Assembly: GCA_046727435.1 (NCBI GenBank)
Contig: JBKPCR010000296.1
Location: forward strand, 1 to 22,635
Reading direction: 5' to 3'
Origin: CAVPRW01 sp046727435 [NCBI: bacterium]
GTDB lineage: Bacteria; Tectomicrobia; Entotheonellia; J063
DNA length: 22,635 bases
Position 1 is the stretch's first letter, and each line of letters starts with the position of its first letter. The position numbers were made by a program, and so were the translations under genes. The notes under the pieces are model-generated. The model ran no database searches, was not told the DNA's origin, and was given only the letters and a program-made list of their open reading frames with translations. This document shows positions 9,024 through 16,640 of the stretch, piece by piece.

Positions 9024-9896
9024 ATGGCCTGGACGGAGCGCTTTGATTACGTGCCTATTGTGGATCGCAAGGTGCTGAAGCTGCCCGACGGCGCGCGCGT
9101 CGCGGTGTGGGTCATCGTCAATATTGAGGAGTGGGACATCCACAATCCCATGGCGCGCACCGTCCTACCGCCACCCGGTGGAGGTACCAATCCACCCCCC
9201 GACGTCCCGAACTATAGCTGGTACGATTATGGCCTGCGAGTTGGCGTCTGGCGCCTGAAGGAGGTCCTGGATCGCTACGGCATCAAAGCGACGGTGTCGC
9301 TCAACGGCTCGGTCTGCACATCCTATCCGCGTCTCGTCGAAGCGATGCTGCAAGCCGGTTGGGAGCTTATGGGGCATAGCTATATCCAGCGTCCGATGAC
9401 GTTGGAGAAAGACCAGGCGGGCATGATCCGGCAGACCATGGCGGTGATTCGGGAGGCGAGTGGCAAATCACCGCGCGGCTGGATGGGGCCGGGGCTCACC
9501 GAAACCTGGAACACCCCGGACCTGTTGGCGGAGGCGGGGATCGAATATGTCTGCGACTGGGTCAATGACGATCTCCCGTATGAGATGCGGGTGAAGAGCG
9601 GTCGCTTGGTATCGCTGCCCTACACAGTGGAACTGAACGATATCCCCATCTTTCTCCTGCAGCATCATCCAGCCGAAGAGCTGTTCCGACGGACCAGAGA
9701 TCAGTTCGACACCCTATACGCTGAGGGTGAGACGCGCCCGCGCTGCATGGCCATCGCTGTGCATCCCTACATCACTGGGGTGCCGCACCGCGTCAAGTAT
9801 TTCGATCAAGTCTGCCACTACCTCACCAAACACTCTGGCGTGCTGTTCTGGAAAGGTGAGGAGATCCTGGATTGGTATCTGAGTCAAACCAAGTAG
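9024..9896 (+). CDS. Polysaccharide deacetylase-family protein, PuuE/allantoinase-like
   Basis: A 290-residue NodB/CE4-fold hydrolase of the branch that includes PuuE-type allantoinases and unassigned polysaccharide deacetylases. Start ATG 9024 has GGAGG at 9013-9017. Recognisable blocks are VNIEEWD near residue 32, the sugar-hydrolase core ATVSLNGSVC near 92-101, GHSYIQRP near 115, GWMGPGLTETWNTPDLLAEAGIEY around 152-175, and the late AIAVHPYITGVPHR near 242. The classical CE4 TFDDG and HSxxH metal motifs are replaced (no DD pair; HSYIQ for HSxxH). This is common in PuuE-like members but argues against ordinary zinc-dependent chitin or xylan deacetylation. There is no signal peptide, so it is cytoplasmic. 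The substrate is unknown; purine-catabolic neighbours that would support allantoinase are absent. Confidence 0.8.
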   Translation: MAWTERFDYVPIVDRKVLKLPDGARVAVWVIVNIEEWDIHNPMARTVLPPPGGGTNPPPDVPNYSWYDYGLRVGVWRLKEVLDRYGIKATVSLNGSVCTSYPRLVEAMLQAGWELMGHSYIQRPMTLEKDQAGMIRQTMAVIREASGKSPRGWMGPGLTETWNTPDLLAEAGIEYVCDWVNDDLPYEMRVKSGRLVSLPYTVELNDIPIFLLQHHPAEELFRRTRDQFDTLYAEGETRPRCMAIAVHPYITGVPHRVKYFDQVCHYLTKHSGVLFWKGEEILDWYLSQTK

Positions 9897-9974
9897 TAAA
9901 GCGGGAGGTGGAGTGCTGGACGGTGACGCGGCCCCTCACGCTCCTCCCCATGGAACAGGGTTGAGGTGAAAGGG

Positions 9975-10877
9975 ATGGCGAGCGCTTGTATGAAACGGAT
10001 CCTGGTGACTGGTACCAGTGGCTTTTTAGGGCGATATGTCGCCTTGACTCTCAAAGACCATTATACCGTGCTGGGGACTTACCACCGCCAGGCGATGGTG
10101 CTCGACCAGTGTGAGCTGACCCGTCTTGATGTGTCCGAAGCGGAGGCGGTGCGCGCGACGTTCACGGAATTTCGTCCTGACGTGGTCGTCCACACCGCCG
10201 CGCTGAGTGATGTGGATGCATGTGAACGACATCCCGATGCGGCGCATCGAGTCAATGTGCAGGGGACGGAAGCCATCGCACAGGCAGCGGTGGAGGTCGG
10301 CGCCAGGTTAATTTATATCTCTACCGATCAGGTGTACGATGGGGTGTGCGGAAGTTACGACGAGGCGGCTATACCTCGCCCATTGATGGTATACGGCCGC
10401 ACGAAGCTGGAAGGCGAGGACAGGGCGGCACTTTGTCGGTACGTAGTGATCTTACGGCTAGCGCTAATGTATGGCTGGGGTACCGCCAGCCGCCTGAATT
10501 TCGTTGATTGGTTGGCAGAACGGCTACGAACAGGCCAGGAGGTACCGCTGTTCGTCGACCAGTACCGAACACCGCTCTTTGTTGGACAAGCAGCAGATGC
10601 CGTTGCACGACTGATCGATGTGCCAGGGGTCTGCGGGGTGTTCAATCTCGGGGGTGGTGAGCGTCTTAACCGTTATGCCTTCGGTCTCAAGTTCTGTGAA
10701 GTTTTCGACCTACCTAAACGCCATCTCAAGCCGGTTGAGATGCCGATCGGGGCCCAAATGGCGGCGCGGCCTCGCGATTGTTCATTGAGCAGTGCGAAGA
10801 TCAGTGCTGTCCTTCAGATGAGCCCGCTGACGGTTGAAGAGGGCCTGGGTGTCATGCGGCGGCAGCGCGGCGAGTGA
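9975..10877 (+). CDS. NAD(P)-dependent SDR, dTDP-4-dehydrorhamnose reductase (RfbD)-like
   Basis: Extended short-chain dehydrogenase/reductase, 300 residues. It shows the Rossmann glycine motif TGTSGFLG (residues 12-19), the HTAALSDVDACE stretch (73-84) typical of RfbD-like reductases, STDQVYDG (116-123), and the catalytic YGRTK (Y140, K144). ATG 9975 is chosen because GAGGTGA lies at 9963-9969. A GTG at 9966 overlaps that site, and an ATG at 9990 would also leave the Rossmann fold whole. RfbD reduces the 4-keto sugar in dTDP-rhamnose synthesis, but no rfbA, rfbB or rfbC is nearby, so another sugar nucleotide or a related epimerase/reductase role is equally possible. It may share the promoter at 8922 with the deacetylase, which ends 78 bases upstream. 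Confidence 0.8.
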   Translation: MASACMKRILVTGTSGFLGRYVALTLKDHYTVLGTYHRQAMVLDQCELTRLDVSEAEAVRATFTEFRPDVVVHTAALSDVDACERHPDAAHRVNVQGTEAIAQAAVEVGARLIYISTDQVYDGVCGSYDEAAIPRPLMVYGRTKLEGEDRAALCRYVVILRLALMYGWGTASRLNFVDWLAERLRTGQEVPLFVDQYRTPLFVGQAADAVARLIDVPGVCGVFNLGGGERLNRYAFGLKFCEVFDLPKRHLKPVEMPIGAQMAARPRDCSLSSAKISAVLQMSPLTVEEGLGVMRRQRGE

Positions 10878-10969
10878 CGGCTTGTGAGCTGGCAACACCG
10901 AAAGGTGGGTGGAACCGATGATGGTGAGGCCAGACGAGGGCGTGAGTGTCGGTGAGTAGAAAATAGAGA

Positions 10970-10990
10970 GGGGCCGCTCCGAGCGGCCCC
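10970..10990 (-). terminator. GC-rich terminator hairpin between convergent genes
   Basis: GGGGCCGCTC (10970-10979) and GAGCGGCCCC (10981-10990) are complementary, giving a very stable stem with an effective loop of about five bases. On the minus strand it is followed by CTCTATTTTCT, a modest U-rich tail, so it best serves the minus-strand small gene that ends at 11057. It could also block read-through from the + strand SDR gene. Confidence 0.6.
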
Positions 10991-11056
10991 CCAAAAGTCT
11001 CGCTAAGTCCCATCCCCCTAGTCCATCGATTCAAGGTGCCGACCTTCGCCGCAGCC

Positions 11057-11314
11057 TTACACTAGGGCGATATCGCGTGTTTCCTCGACGGGCTGACCGT
11101 CGAGATCGCCACCACCGTCAGCCATCCAAACCTCACCCGTCTGCGCGTCTACGGGCTGACCACCCCGGTCACCACCCCCATCAGCCACTATGACAGTGCC
11201 CTCTTCCACTATTGGGGGTTCACTATAGTCCCCACCACCGTCGGCGAAGAGCGCCGGCACCCCAAACAACCCTGTCACCAACAACACAGCGAGAAGCGTG
11301 GATGTGTGCTTCAT
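11057..11314 (-). CDS. Small secreted protein with three ADGGGD repeats
   Basis: An 85-residue protein of no family I recognise. Residues 1-24 are a convincing signal peptide (MKHTST, then a hydrophobic core LLAVLLVTGLFGVPALFA). The mature part is three units of 20-21 residues, each starting ADGGGD (DGGGD at 25-29, 45-49 and 66-70). Units 2 and 3 also share GQPV, and units 1 and 2 end in a hydrophobic TVIV or EVWM. The mature chain is acidic and lacks cysteine. Translation signals are strong: AAGGAGGG, then ATG on the minus strand. A sigma-54-like promoter lies about 75-90 bases upstream and a terminator hairpin lies downstream. The aspartate/glycine repeats could bind calcium, and a repeated-core precursor peptide is another option; neither is proven. 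Confidence 0.75.
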   Translation of the reverse strand: MKHTSTLLAVLLVTGLFGVPALFADGGGDYSEPPIVEEGTVIVADGGGDRGGQPVDAQTGEVWMADGGGDLDGQPVEETRDIALV

Positions 11315-11385
11315 GGTCTGTCCCTCCTTGGTGCACAGCGTGTGACCAACCTTCGATGTGGGGCTTAACGTTGCAAGGGTTTATG

Positions 11386-11401
11386 AGCAGGGGGCGTGCC
11401 T
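11386..11401 (-). promoter_or_regulatory. Candidate sigma-54 (-24/-12) promoter for the small repeat gene
   Basis: Read on the minus strand, positions 11401 to 11386 are AGGCACG-CCCC-CTGCT. This matches the sigma-54 consensus TGGCACG-N4-TTGCW at six of seven and four of five positions, with the invariant GG and GC exactly ten bases apart. The predicted start is near 11375, leaving about 60 bases of leader before ATG 11314. The divergent gene encodes a sigma-54 activator. Chance matches to this consensus do occur, so the call rests on context as well. Confidence 0.55.
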
Positions 11402-11469
11402 GATAGCGGAACAGCGGGCAATGGCGGGCAACGACAGCCCTGTGTGGACTTGCGTTCCCGCCGTTGTCG

Positions 11470-11494
11470 TGACGCTCGTAAGCGTGCAGCGTCA
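11470..11494. promoter_or_regulatory. Palindrome A, candidate activator-binding site
   Basis: TGACGCT (11470-11476) and AGCGTCA (11488-11494) are perfect 7-base arms around an 11-base spacer. The centre lies about 107 bases upstream of the start predicted for the minus-strand sigma-54 promoter, a usual distance for sites bound by sigma-54 activators. The gap 11315-11652 otherwise holds no gene; an open frame from 11494 that joins the regulator lacks a ribosome binding site. Confidence 0.4.
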
Positions 11495-11574
11495 TGGCGG
11501 GGGAAGCCGTGGCTATCGCCTTGGAAACTGGGGAGGAATTTCGCTTGCCCGCACCGCGGTGCTGCCCCATAAAA

Positions 11575-11611
11575 GGGCCACTTGATGGCCCATGGGGCCA
11601 TCAAGTGGCCC
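11575..11611. promoter_or_regulatory. Palindrome B, 16-base perfect arms before the regulator gene
   Basis: GGGCCACTTGATGGCC (11575-11590) and its exact complement (11596-11611) flank CATGG. The centre is about 218 bases upstream of the predicted minus-strand start site and 60 bases before the regulator ATG. It may be an enhancer or autoregulatory operator for the Fis-type HTH of the regulator. Alternatively, because AAAA precedes it (TTTT on the minus strand), it may be an intrinsic terminator for antisense transcription coming out of the regulator gene. Confidence 0.5.
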
Positions 11612-11652
11612 TACCGATGGCCCCTGCTCCTAATTCCACATGTGAGGGTGTT

Positions 11653-14600
11653 ATGGCCGCTCCACGCCTCGTTCCAGCCAGCTATCTTACTAGCCAGATC
11701 CATGGGACGTCTCCGGCGATCGACGCCTTACGGGCACAAATCCGCCGCTTAGCTGCCTTCGACACGCTCGGCAGCCCATTGGTCCCTACCGTCTTGCTCC
11801 AGGGGAAGACAGGCACAGGCAAGGGGCTGGTTGCGCGCGTCCTGCATGAGAGTGGCCCGCGCATCGAGGGACCGTTCCTCGAAGTCAACTGCGCCGCCAT
11901 CCCGGAGACGCTGCTCGAGGCGGAGCTCTTCGGCTTTGAAGCGGGCGCTTTCACCGATGCCAAGCACCCTAAGCCCGGCCTCTTCGAGGCGGCCTCCGGG
12001 GGGACGCTCTTCTTGGACGAGATCGATGCCCTCCCCCTGGCGCTGCAGGGCAAAATGCTCAAGGCCATCGAGGAGAAACGCATGCGGCGCTTCGGCGCCC
12101 TGCCGGACAAGCCTGTAGACATCAAGCTCACGGTGGCCACGCACACCGATCTCAACGCCCGCGTCGCGGATGGGCGGTTTCGCGCCGATCTCTACTACCG
12201 CTTGGCGGTGGTTTTCGTGGAAATCCCCCCGCTGCGGGAGCGGGGAGATGATGTGCTCGTCCTCGCTCGCCAGTTTTTGCGCCACTATGCCGAGGGCCAT
12301 CGGCTCACCGCCAAGCGCCTGAGTCAGTCTGCCACGGCGTGGCTGCGGCGGTATCCCTGGCCAGTCAATGTGCGCGAGCTGAGCCACCTGATGGAGCGGG
12401 TGACGCTGCTTCACCGGGGGCCAAGCGTCGATGCGGCGGCTCTGGAACGGCTGTGCCTGCCTCGGGGACAACCTACCGTTCACGCCGTGGCCAAGTCGGC
12501 GTGGGACGAGCAGGAGCCCGAGAATGAACCTGAGAAGATCCGGCAGGCCCTCCGCCGCACCGAAGGGAATGTGGCGCAGGCCGCGTGCCTGTTGGAGTGG
12601 AGCCGCAAGACCTTGCGATATCGCATGGACCGCTACGGCATCGAGCGCCCAAGCCGTGAGGTGGCGATCCCGCTGTTTAGGCGCAGACCTGACGGTACCG
12701 TCCCACAATCGTTTCTCCCAAACAAGGGTCAGGAGGAGGAAGCTGCCGAGCCTCAGGGCGGTGACATGAAGCGCTCAGCCCAGGCGATGCCTCAAGTAGA
12801 AGGCCCTAGCTGTGAGCAGAAGCCCGTGGCGGTGCTGGCGATCGAGATCATATGGCCGGTCGTGACCGGCTCCGAAGCCCTACGCTATGAGCCTTGGACG
12901 CTTGCAACCCGCTGGGAACAGCGCATTGTGGAGAAGGTACAGGGATTCGGCGGCATCGTCCTGCAGCGTGCACCGTCCCTCTACCTGGGGGCGTTTGGTC
13001 TGCCCCAGACATTGGAGCAATTGCCGCAGCGAGCGGTGCAGGCGGCACTGGCACTCAGACGCTTGGTCGCAGCGGCCAGAGACGCTGCCGCGAGAGAACC
13101 GTGCCCGGCGGTGCGACAGGCTCTCCATTGGGGCCTGTTGCTGGTGGATGTCCAGGCGCGCGACCCCACGGCGCGGCTGCTGCCAATCGGGGAGACAGTG
13201 GGCCTGCCGGTGCGACTATTAGGGCAGGCAGCGCCTGAGGAGATCCTCGTATCCGACCAGATGAGGGGATTGATCGACAGATGGTACGAGCTGCAGATGT
13301 GCGATGGGCCGGTGGAAGCCGGACCATCCGAACGTATCGGGGCTTACCGGATTGTGGGCCCGAGTCCGCCCACCTCGTCTCTCGCACAGCGTGGCGTGCG
13401 TCCCCCGAGTCGGTTCATCGGCCGCGACCGGGAGATGGCCACTCTGCATGCGCTGTTGGCCCAGGTGGAGAATGGCCACGGGCATGTGGTGGGGATTACG
13501 GGTGAACCGGGCATCGGCAAATCGCGACTGCTCGACGAATTCAGCCGGAGTCTGATGGGGAGACGGCTGACCTATACGCGCGCTCGCTGTGTCTCCTATG
13601 GCAGTGCCACGCCCTATCTCCCGGTGCTGGACCTCCTCCGGCAGCACTGTGAGATTACTGAGGCAGACAGCCCTGAGGCGATCACCGCCAAGGCGCACCG
13701 GAGTCTCCAGGAAATGGGGATGGCACCAGACGAGTGGGCGCCGTATCTCCTGCAACTGCTGGGGATAGGGGCGGCGGTGGATGAGCTCACCATGTTGAGC
13801 CCGCAGGCACTCAGATCCCGCACCATTGAAGCCCTGGTGCGGATGAGCGTCAATAGTGGTCAGCAGCGCCCGCTCGTTCTCGAGGTTGAGGATCTGCACT
13901 GGCTCGACGCCACCTCCGAAGAATGGCTCGCAGGGCTGGTCGAGAGGGTGGCAGGCGTTCCCATCCTCGTGCTCACGACCTACCGCCATGGGTATCGGCC
14001 GCTTTGGTTGGATAAGTCATACACCACTCAGTTATCGCTGCAGCGGCTGACGCCTCTCGACAGCGCGGGGGTGGTACAAGCGATCCGCCACGATGCCCGG
14101 GTCCCGGAGGCTTTGGCACAGGAGATCCTGGCGAGGGCTGACAGGAATCCCTTCTTTCTGGAGGAGTTGACGCGGATCGTTGTGGAGCGGGGCGATCATC
14201 GCCTGCCACTGACCGTGCCGGACACCGTCCACGCCGTGTTGTCGGCCCGGATCGACCGCCTCCCGACGACGGAGAAGCGCCTGTTGCAAGCCGCCGCCGT
14301 CATCGGCACGGAGGTGCCCTTGGTGCTCCTCCAGGCCATCGTCGAGTTCCCCGAAGAGACGCTCCATTTGGGTCTCACACGCCTACAAGCTGCCGAATTC
14401 CTCTACGAGAGGGGCCGCTTCCCTGACCTCACCTATACCTTCAAGCACGCCCTCACCCATGAGGTCGTCTACGCCTCTTTGGCAGCCGAGCGCCGAAGGG
14501 TGCTGCACGAGCACACAGCGCAGGCGATCGAGGCACTGTTTCACGACCGGCTGGCAGAGCATTATAGCGGGCTGGTCCATCACTATAGCCGCAGCGGGAA

Positions 14601-15918
14601 CACGACGCAGACGGTGGACTACCTACAGAGGGCCGGGCAACAGGCGATGGAGCGCTCAGCCCATGCCGAGGCTATGGAGTATCTCACGCGGGGACTGCAA
14701 CTGCTCGCGACCCTGCCGGTGACCCCGATGTGCACTCAACAGGAACTGGTTTTGCAGACCACCCTCGGCCCAGCTTTGATGGCCATCAAGGGCTTTGCCG
14801 CCCCCGAAGTGGAACATACCTATGCGCGGGCTTGGGAGCTGTGCCAGCAGGTGAGGGAGACGCCTGAACTCTTCCCAGTGGTCCTCGGGCTGCGGCGGTG
14901 GTACTTTGTGCGGGCGGAGATGACGAAAGCACGGCAGTTGGGGGCCCAGCTCCTCGCCCAGGCTGAGCGCACCCAAGACGCGGGCCAGCTCTTGGAAGCA
15001 CATCGGGCCGTAGGGACGACTTTGTTCTTCCAGGGAGAGTTTGCGCCGGCCCTGGCACATCTGGAGCGTGGAATTGCCCTCTATGAGGCCCAGCGCCACC
15101 ACGCCCATACCCTCCGCTATGGCTTGGATGCGGGCGTGACCTGCCTGGCGCATGCTGCGCATGTCTTGTGGGCCCTGGGCTACCTCGACCAAGCACGACA
15201 CCGAACTGACGAGGGGCTGTCCCTCGCCCGTGAACTGGCGCACCCGTTTAGCCTGGCCTACGCGCTGGCGCATGCGGCTTGGTTGTCGCAGTTCTGTCGA
15301 GAAGGGCACGCCGTCCAAACGCAGGCAGAGGAGCTGATCGCGCTCACACAGGCGCATGGGTTTCCGCACCAAGCGGCACAAGGACTGCTCTGGCGGGGGT
15401 GGGCACTGGTCGAGCTGGGACACCGCGACGAGGGCATCGCGCAGATGCACCGGGGACTCACCGCCTGGCAAGCCACCGGGGCCGAGTTGGGACGGTCCTA
15501 CTTTCTCGCCCTGTTGGCCGAGGCCTATGGCCAGCTCGGGCAGGCTGAGGCAGGACTGCGTGTAGTGCACGAGGCTATGGTCATCGCACACAACCACGGG
15601 GAGCGTTTCTATGAGGCAGAGATCTGTCGGCTCACAGGGGAGCTCCTGCTGAGGCAAGCCGCTGGGGCAACCAGAAAGCCTATGCCGACAGTAGAGGCGG
15701 AAGCCTGGTTGCGCCAGGCCCTCGACATCGCCCGCCAGCAACAGGCGAAGGCGATGGAATTGCAGGCGGTCGTAAGCCTGAGTCGGCTGTGGCGGCAACA
15801 AGGGAAGCGTGAGCAGACTCGGCAGTTACTGGCAGAGATTTACGGTCGGTTCACCGAGGGGTTCGACACCGCAGACTTGCGAGAGGCCAAGCGACTGCTG
15901 GAGGTGGTAGACCGATAG
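11653..15918 (+). CDS. Sigma-54 activator fused to cyclase-like, STAND ATPase and TPR domains
   Basis: A 1421-residue multidomain regulator. Residues 15-270 are an NtrC-type AAA+ domain: Walker A GKTGTGKG (51-58), GAFTDA (98-103, in place of GAFTGA), Walker B TLFLDEID (118-125) and FRADLYYRL (176-184). Residues 293-330 are a Fis-type HTH (EGNVAQAACLLEWSRKTLRYRM). Residues 390-568 resemble a class III nucleotide cyclase but lack both metal-binding aspartates (AVLAIEII; RAPSLYLGAFG). Residues 585 to about 950 are an AAA_16/STAND ATPase, with FIGRDREMATL followed by Walker A GEPGIGKS (617-624). From about 970 to the end are TPR-like helices. Sensing is thus C-terminal to the DNA-binding part, the reverse of ordinary activators. 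ATG 11653 is preferred (GAGGGTG just before it, start at the domain edge) over an in-frame ATG at 11494. It diverges from the small repeat gene. Confidence 0.85.
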   Translation: MAAPRLVPASYLTSQIHGTSPAIDALRAQIRRLAAFDTLGSPLVPTVLLQGKTGTGKGLVARVLHESGPRIEGPFLEVNCAAIPETLLEAELFGFEAGAFTDAKHPKPGLFEAASGGTLFLDEIDALPLALQGKMLKAIEEKRMRRFGALPDKPVDIKLTVATHTDLNARVADGRFRADLYYRLAVVFVEIPPLRERGDDVLVLARQFLRHYAEGHRLTAKRLSQSATAWLRRYPWPVNVRELSHLMERVTLLHRGPSVDAAALERLCLPRGQPTVHAVAKSAWDEQEPENEPEKIRQALRRTEGNVAQAACLLEWSRKTLRYRMDRYGIERPSREVAIPLFRRRPDGTVPQSFLPNKGQEEEAAEPQGGDMKRSAQAMPQVEGPSCEQKPVAVLAIEIIWPVVTGSEALRYEPWTLATRWEQRIVEKVQGFGGIVLQRAPSLYLGAFGLPQTLEQLPQRAVQAALALRRLVAAARDAAAREPCPAVRQALHWGLLLVDVQARDPTARLLPIGETVGLPVRLLGQAAPEEILVSDQMRGLIDRWYELQMCDGPVEAGPSERIGAYRIVGPSPPTSSLAQRGVRPPSRFIGRDREMATLHALLAQVENGHGHVVGITGEPGIGKSRLLDEFSRSLMGRRLTYTRARCVSYGSATPYLPVLDLLRQHCEITEADSPEAITAKAHRSLQEMGMAPDEWAPYLLQLLGIGAAVDELTMLSPQALRSRTIEALVRMSVNSGQQRPLVLEVEDLHWLDATSEEWLAGLVERVAGVPILVLTTYRHGYRPLWLDKSYTTQLSLQRLTPLDSAGVVQAIRHDARVPEALAQEILARADRNPFFLEELTRIVVERGDHRLPLTVPDTVHAVLSARIDRLPTTEKRLLQAAAVIGTEVPLVLLQAIVEFPEETLHLGLTRLQAAEFLYERGRFPDLTYTFKHALTHEVVYASLAAERRRVLHEHTAQAIEALFHDRLAEHYSGLVHHYSRSGNTTQTVDYLQRAGQQAMERSAHAEAMEYLTRGLQLLATLPVTPMCTQQELVLQTTLGPALMAIKGFAAPEVEHTYARAWELCQQVRETPELFPVVLGLRRWYFVRAEMTKARQLGAQLLAQAERTQDAGQLLEAHRAVGTTLFFQGEFAPALAHLERGIALYEAQRHHAHTLRYGLDAGVTCLAHAAHVLWALGYLDQARHRTDEGLSLARELAHPFSLAYALAHAAWLSQFCREGHAVQTQAEELIALTQAHGFPHQAAQGLLWRGWALVELGHRDEGIAQMHRGLTAWQATGAELGRSYFLALLAEAYGQLGQAEAGLRVVHEAMVIAHNHGERFYEAEICRLTGELLLRQAAGATRKPMPTVEAEAWLRQALDIARQQQAKAMELQAVVSLSRLWRQQGKREQTRQLLAEIYGRFTEGFDTADLREAKRLLEVVDR

Positions 15919-16007
15919 GGTAAGCGGTCGGCTGTTGGCTCGGTTAGTCGATCGCATGCGGATGACGGCATAAGACAGTCCGAACACACCCATAAAAAAG
16001 CCTGCGC

Positions 16008-16442
16008 GTGCGCTGTGCACGTGAGATCATCCTGCATATGATACGTCGGGGTGGTGGGCGTATCAGCAACATTGGAGGGATGGCGGCACGTCGGGTAAGA
16101 CATCTCACCACTAGCAACGGCGTGACCAATGCTAGCATCGCGAACATCACCAAGAATCTTTCAGATCAGGTGGCACAACACAAGATTCTGGTGAACTGCC
16201 TCCATCCTGGGACCACGCGAACGCCTCGTCAGGCCATGCTACTGGAGCGCCGAGCCAAGGATCTGGGGGTGAGTGTGGAGGAGGCGGAGCGCGAGGCGGT
16301 TCAATATATTCTCATTGGGCGGATGGTGGCTCCTGAAGACATCGCCTAGCTGATTCTCTTTCCGGTATCGGATCGCGCTAGCGCCATTACCGGGCAGGTT
16401 ACTGCCGTCGACGGCGGGGCCAGCCGCGGCATTGTATACTGA
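16008..16442 (+). pseudogene. Short-chain dehydrogenase remnant
   Basis: The translation reads as the second half of a classical SDR: MIRRGGGRISNIGGMAARR, then TNASIANITKNL, then KILVNCLHPGTTRTP, and finally AITGQVTAVDGGASRG. The N-terminal Rossmann motif and the NNAG region are missing, and nothing resembling them lies upstream. An in-frame TAG (16347-16349) interrupts PEDIA-LILF, where family members usually have a glutamate (GAG, one base away). The reading frame otherwise continues to TGA 16440-16442. The gene is 5'-truncated and nonsense-mutated, so no product is expected. Confidence 0.75.
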
Positions 16443-16452
16443 TGGGCGCCTT

Positions 16453-16640
16453 TCACCCCCGCGCCGGGTGCAGCCCATACGTCACCAGCACGGTCGTCGG
16501 TCCAACTAAGATTTTGGTGAGCTACAGGGTCACCGCCACCACTCCATCGACCCAAAACGATATACCCCTATGGTGCGGCGTAACCGTTTCCTACACGCCA
16601 ACTGGGATAACGCCGCCGAGGATTTCCTCTTCTTCGCCAA
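16453..16640 (-). pseudogene. Remnant of the 3' end of an MFS transporter gene
   Basis: Minus-strand translation gives TTVLVTYGLHPARG followed by a stop, matching the LTAVLVTYGLRPVRR C terminus of the MFS protein encoded at 21756. Two DNA stretches align by eye: about 16452-16500 with 21755-21803 (shared CAGCC-TACGTCACCAGCACGG), and 16520-16625 with the region around 21870-21975 (shared CCCATCGACC-type, ATGGTGCGGCGTAA and CGCCAACTG words). About 60 bases in between are missing. It is a decayed partial copy and not a gene. Confidence 0.7.

Noticed and set aside
11494-11652. N-terminal extension of the fusion regulator
   Set aside because: There is no ribosome binding site at 11494, and the coding would run through the 16-base palindrome. 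The domain begins naturally after ATG 11653.
14656-15801. A 381-residue minus-strand open frame
   Set aside because: It is fully antisense to the TPR region of the fusion regulator, with no ribosome binding site or recognisable domain; it reflects GC-rich codon bias.
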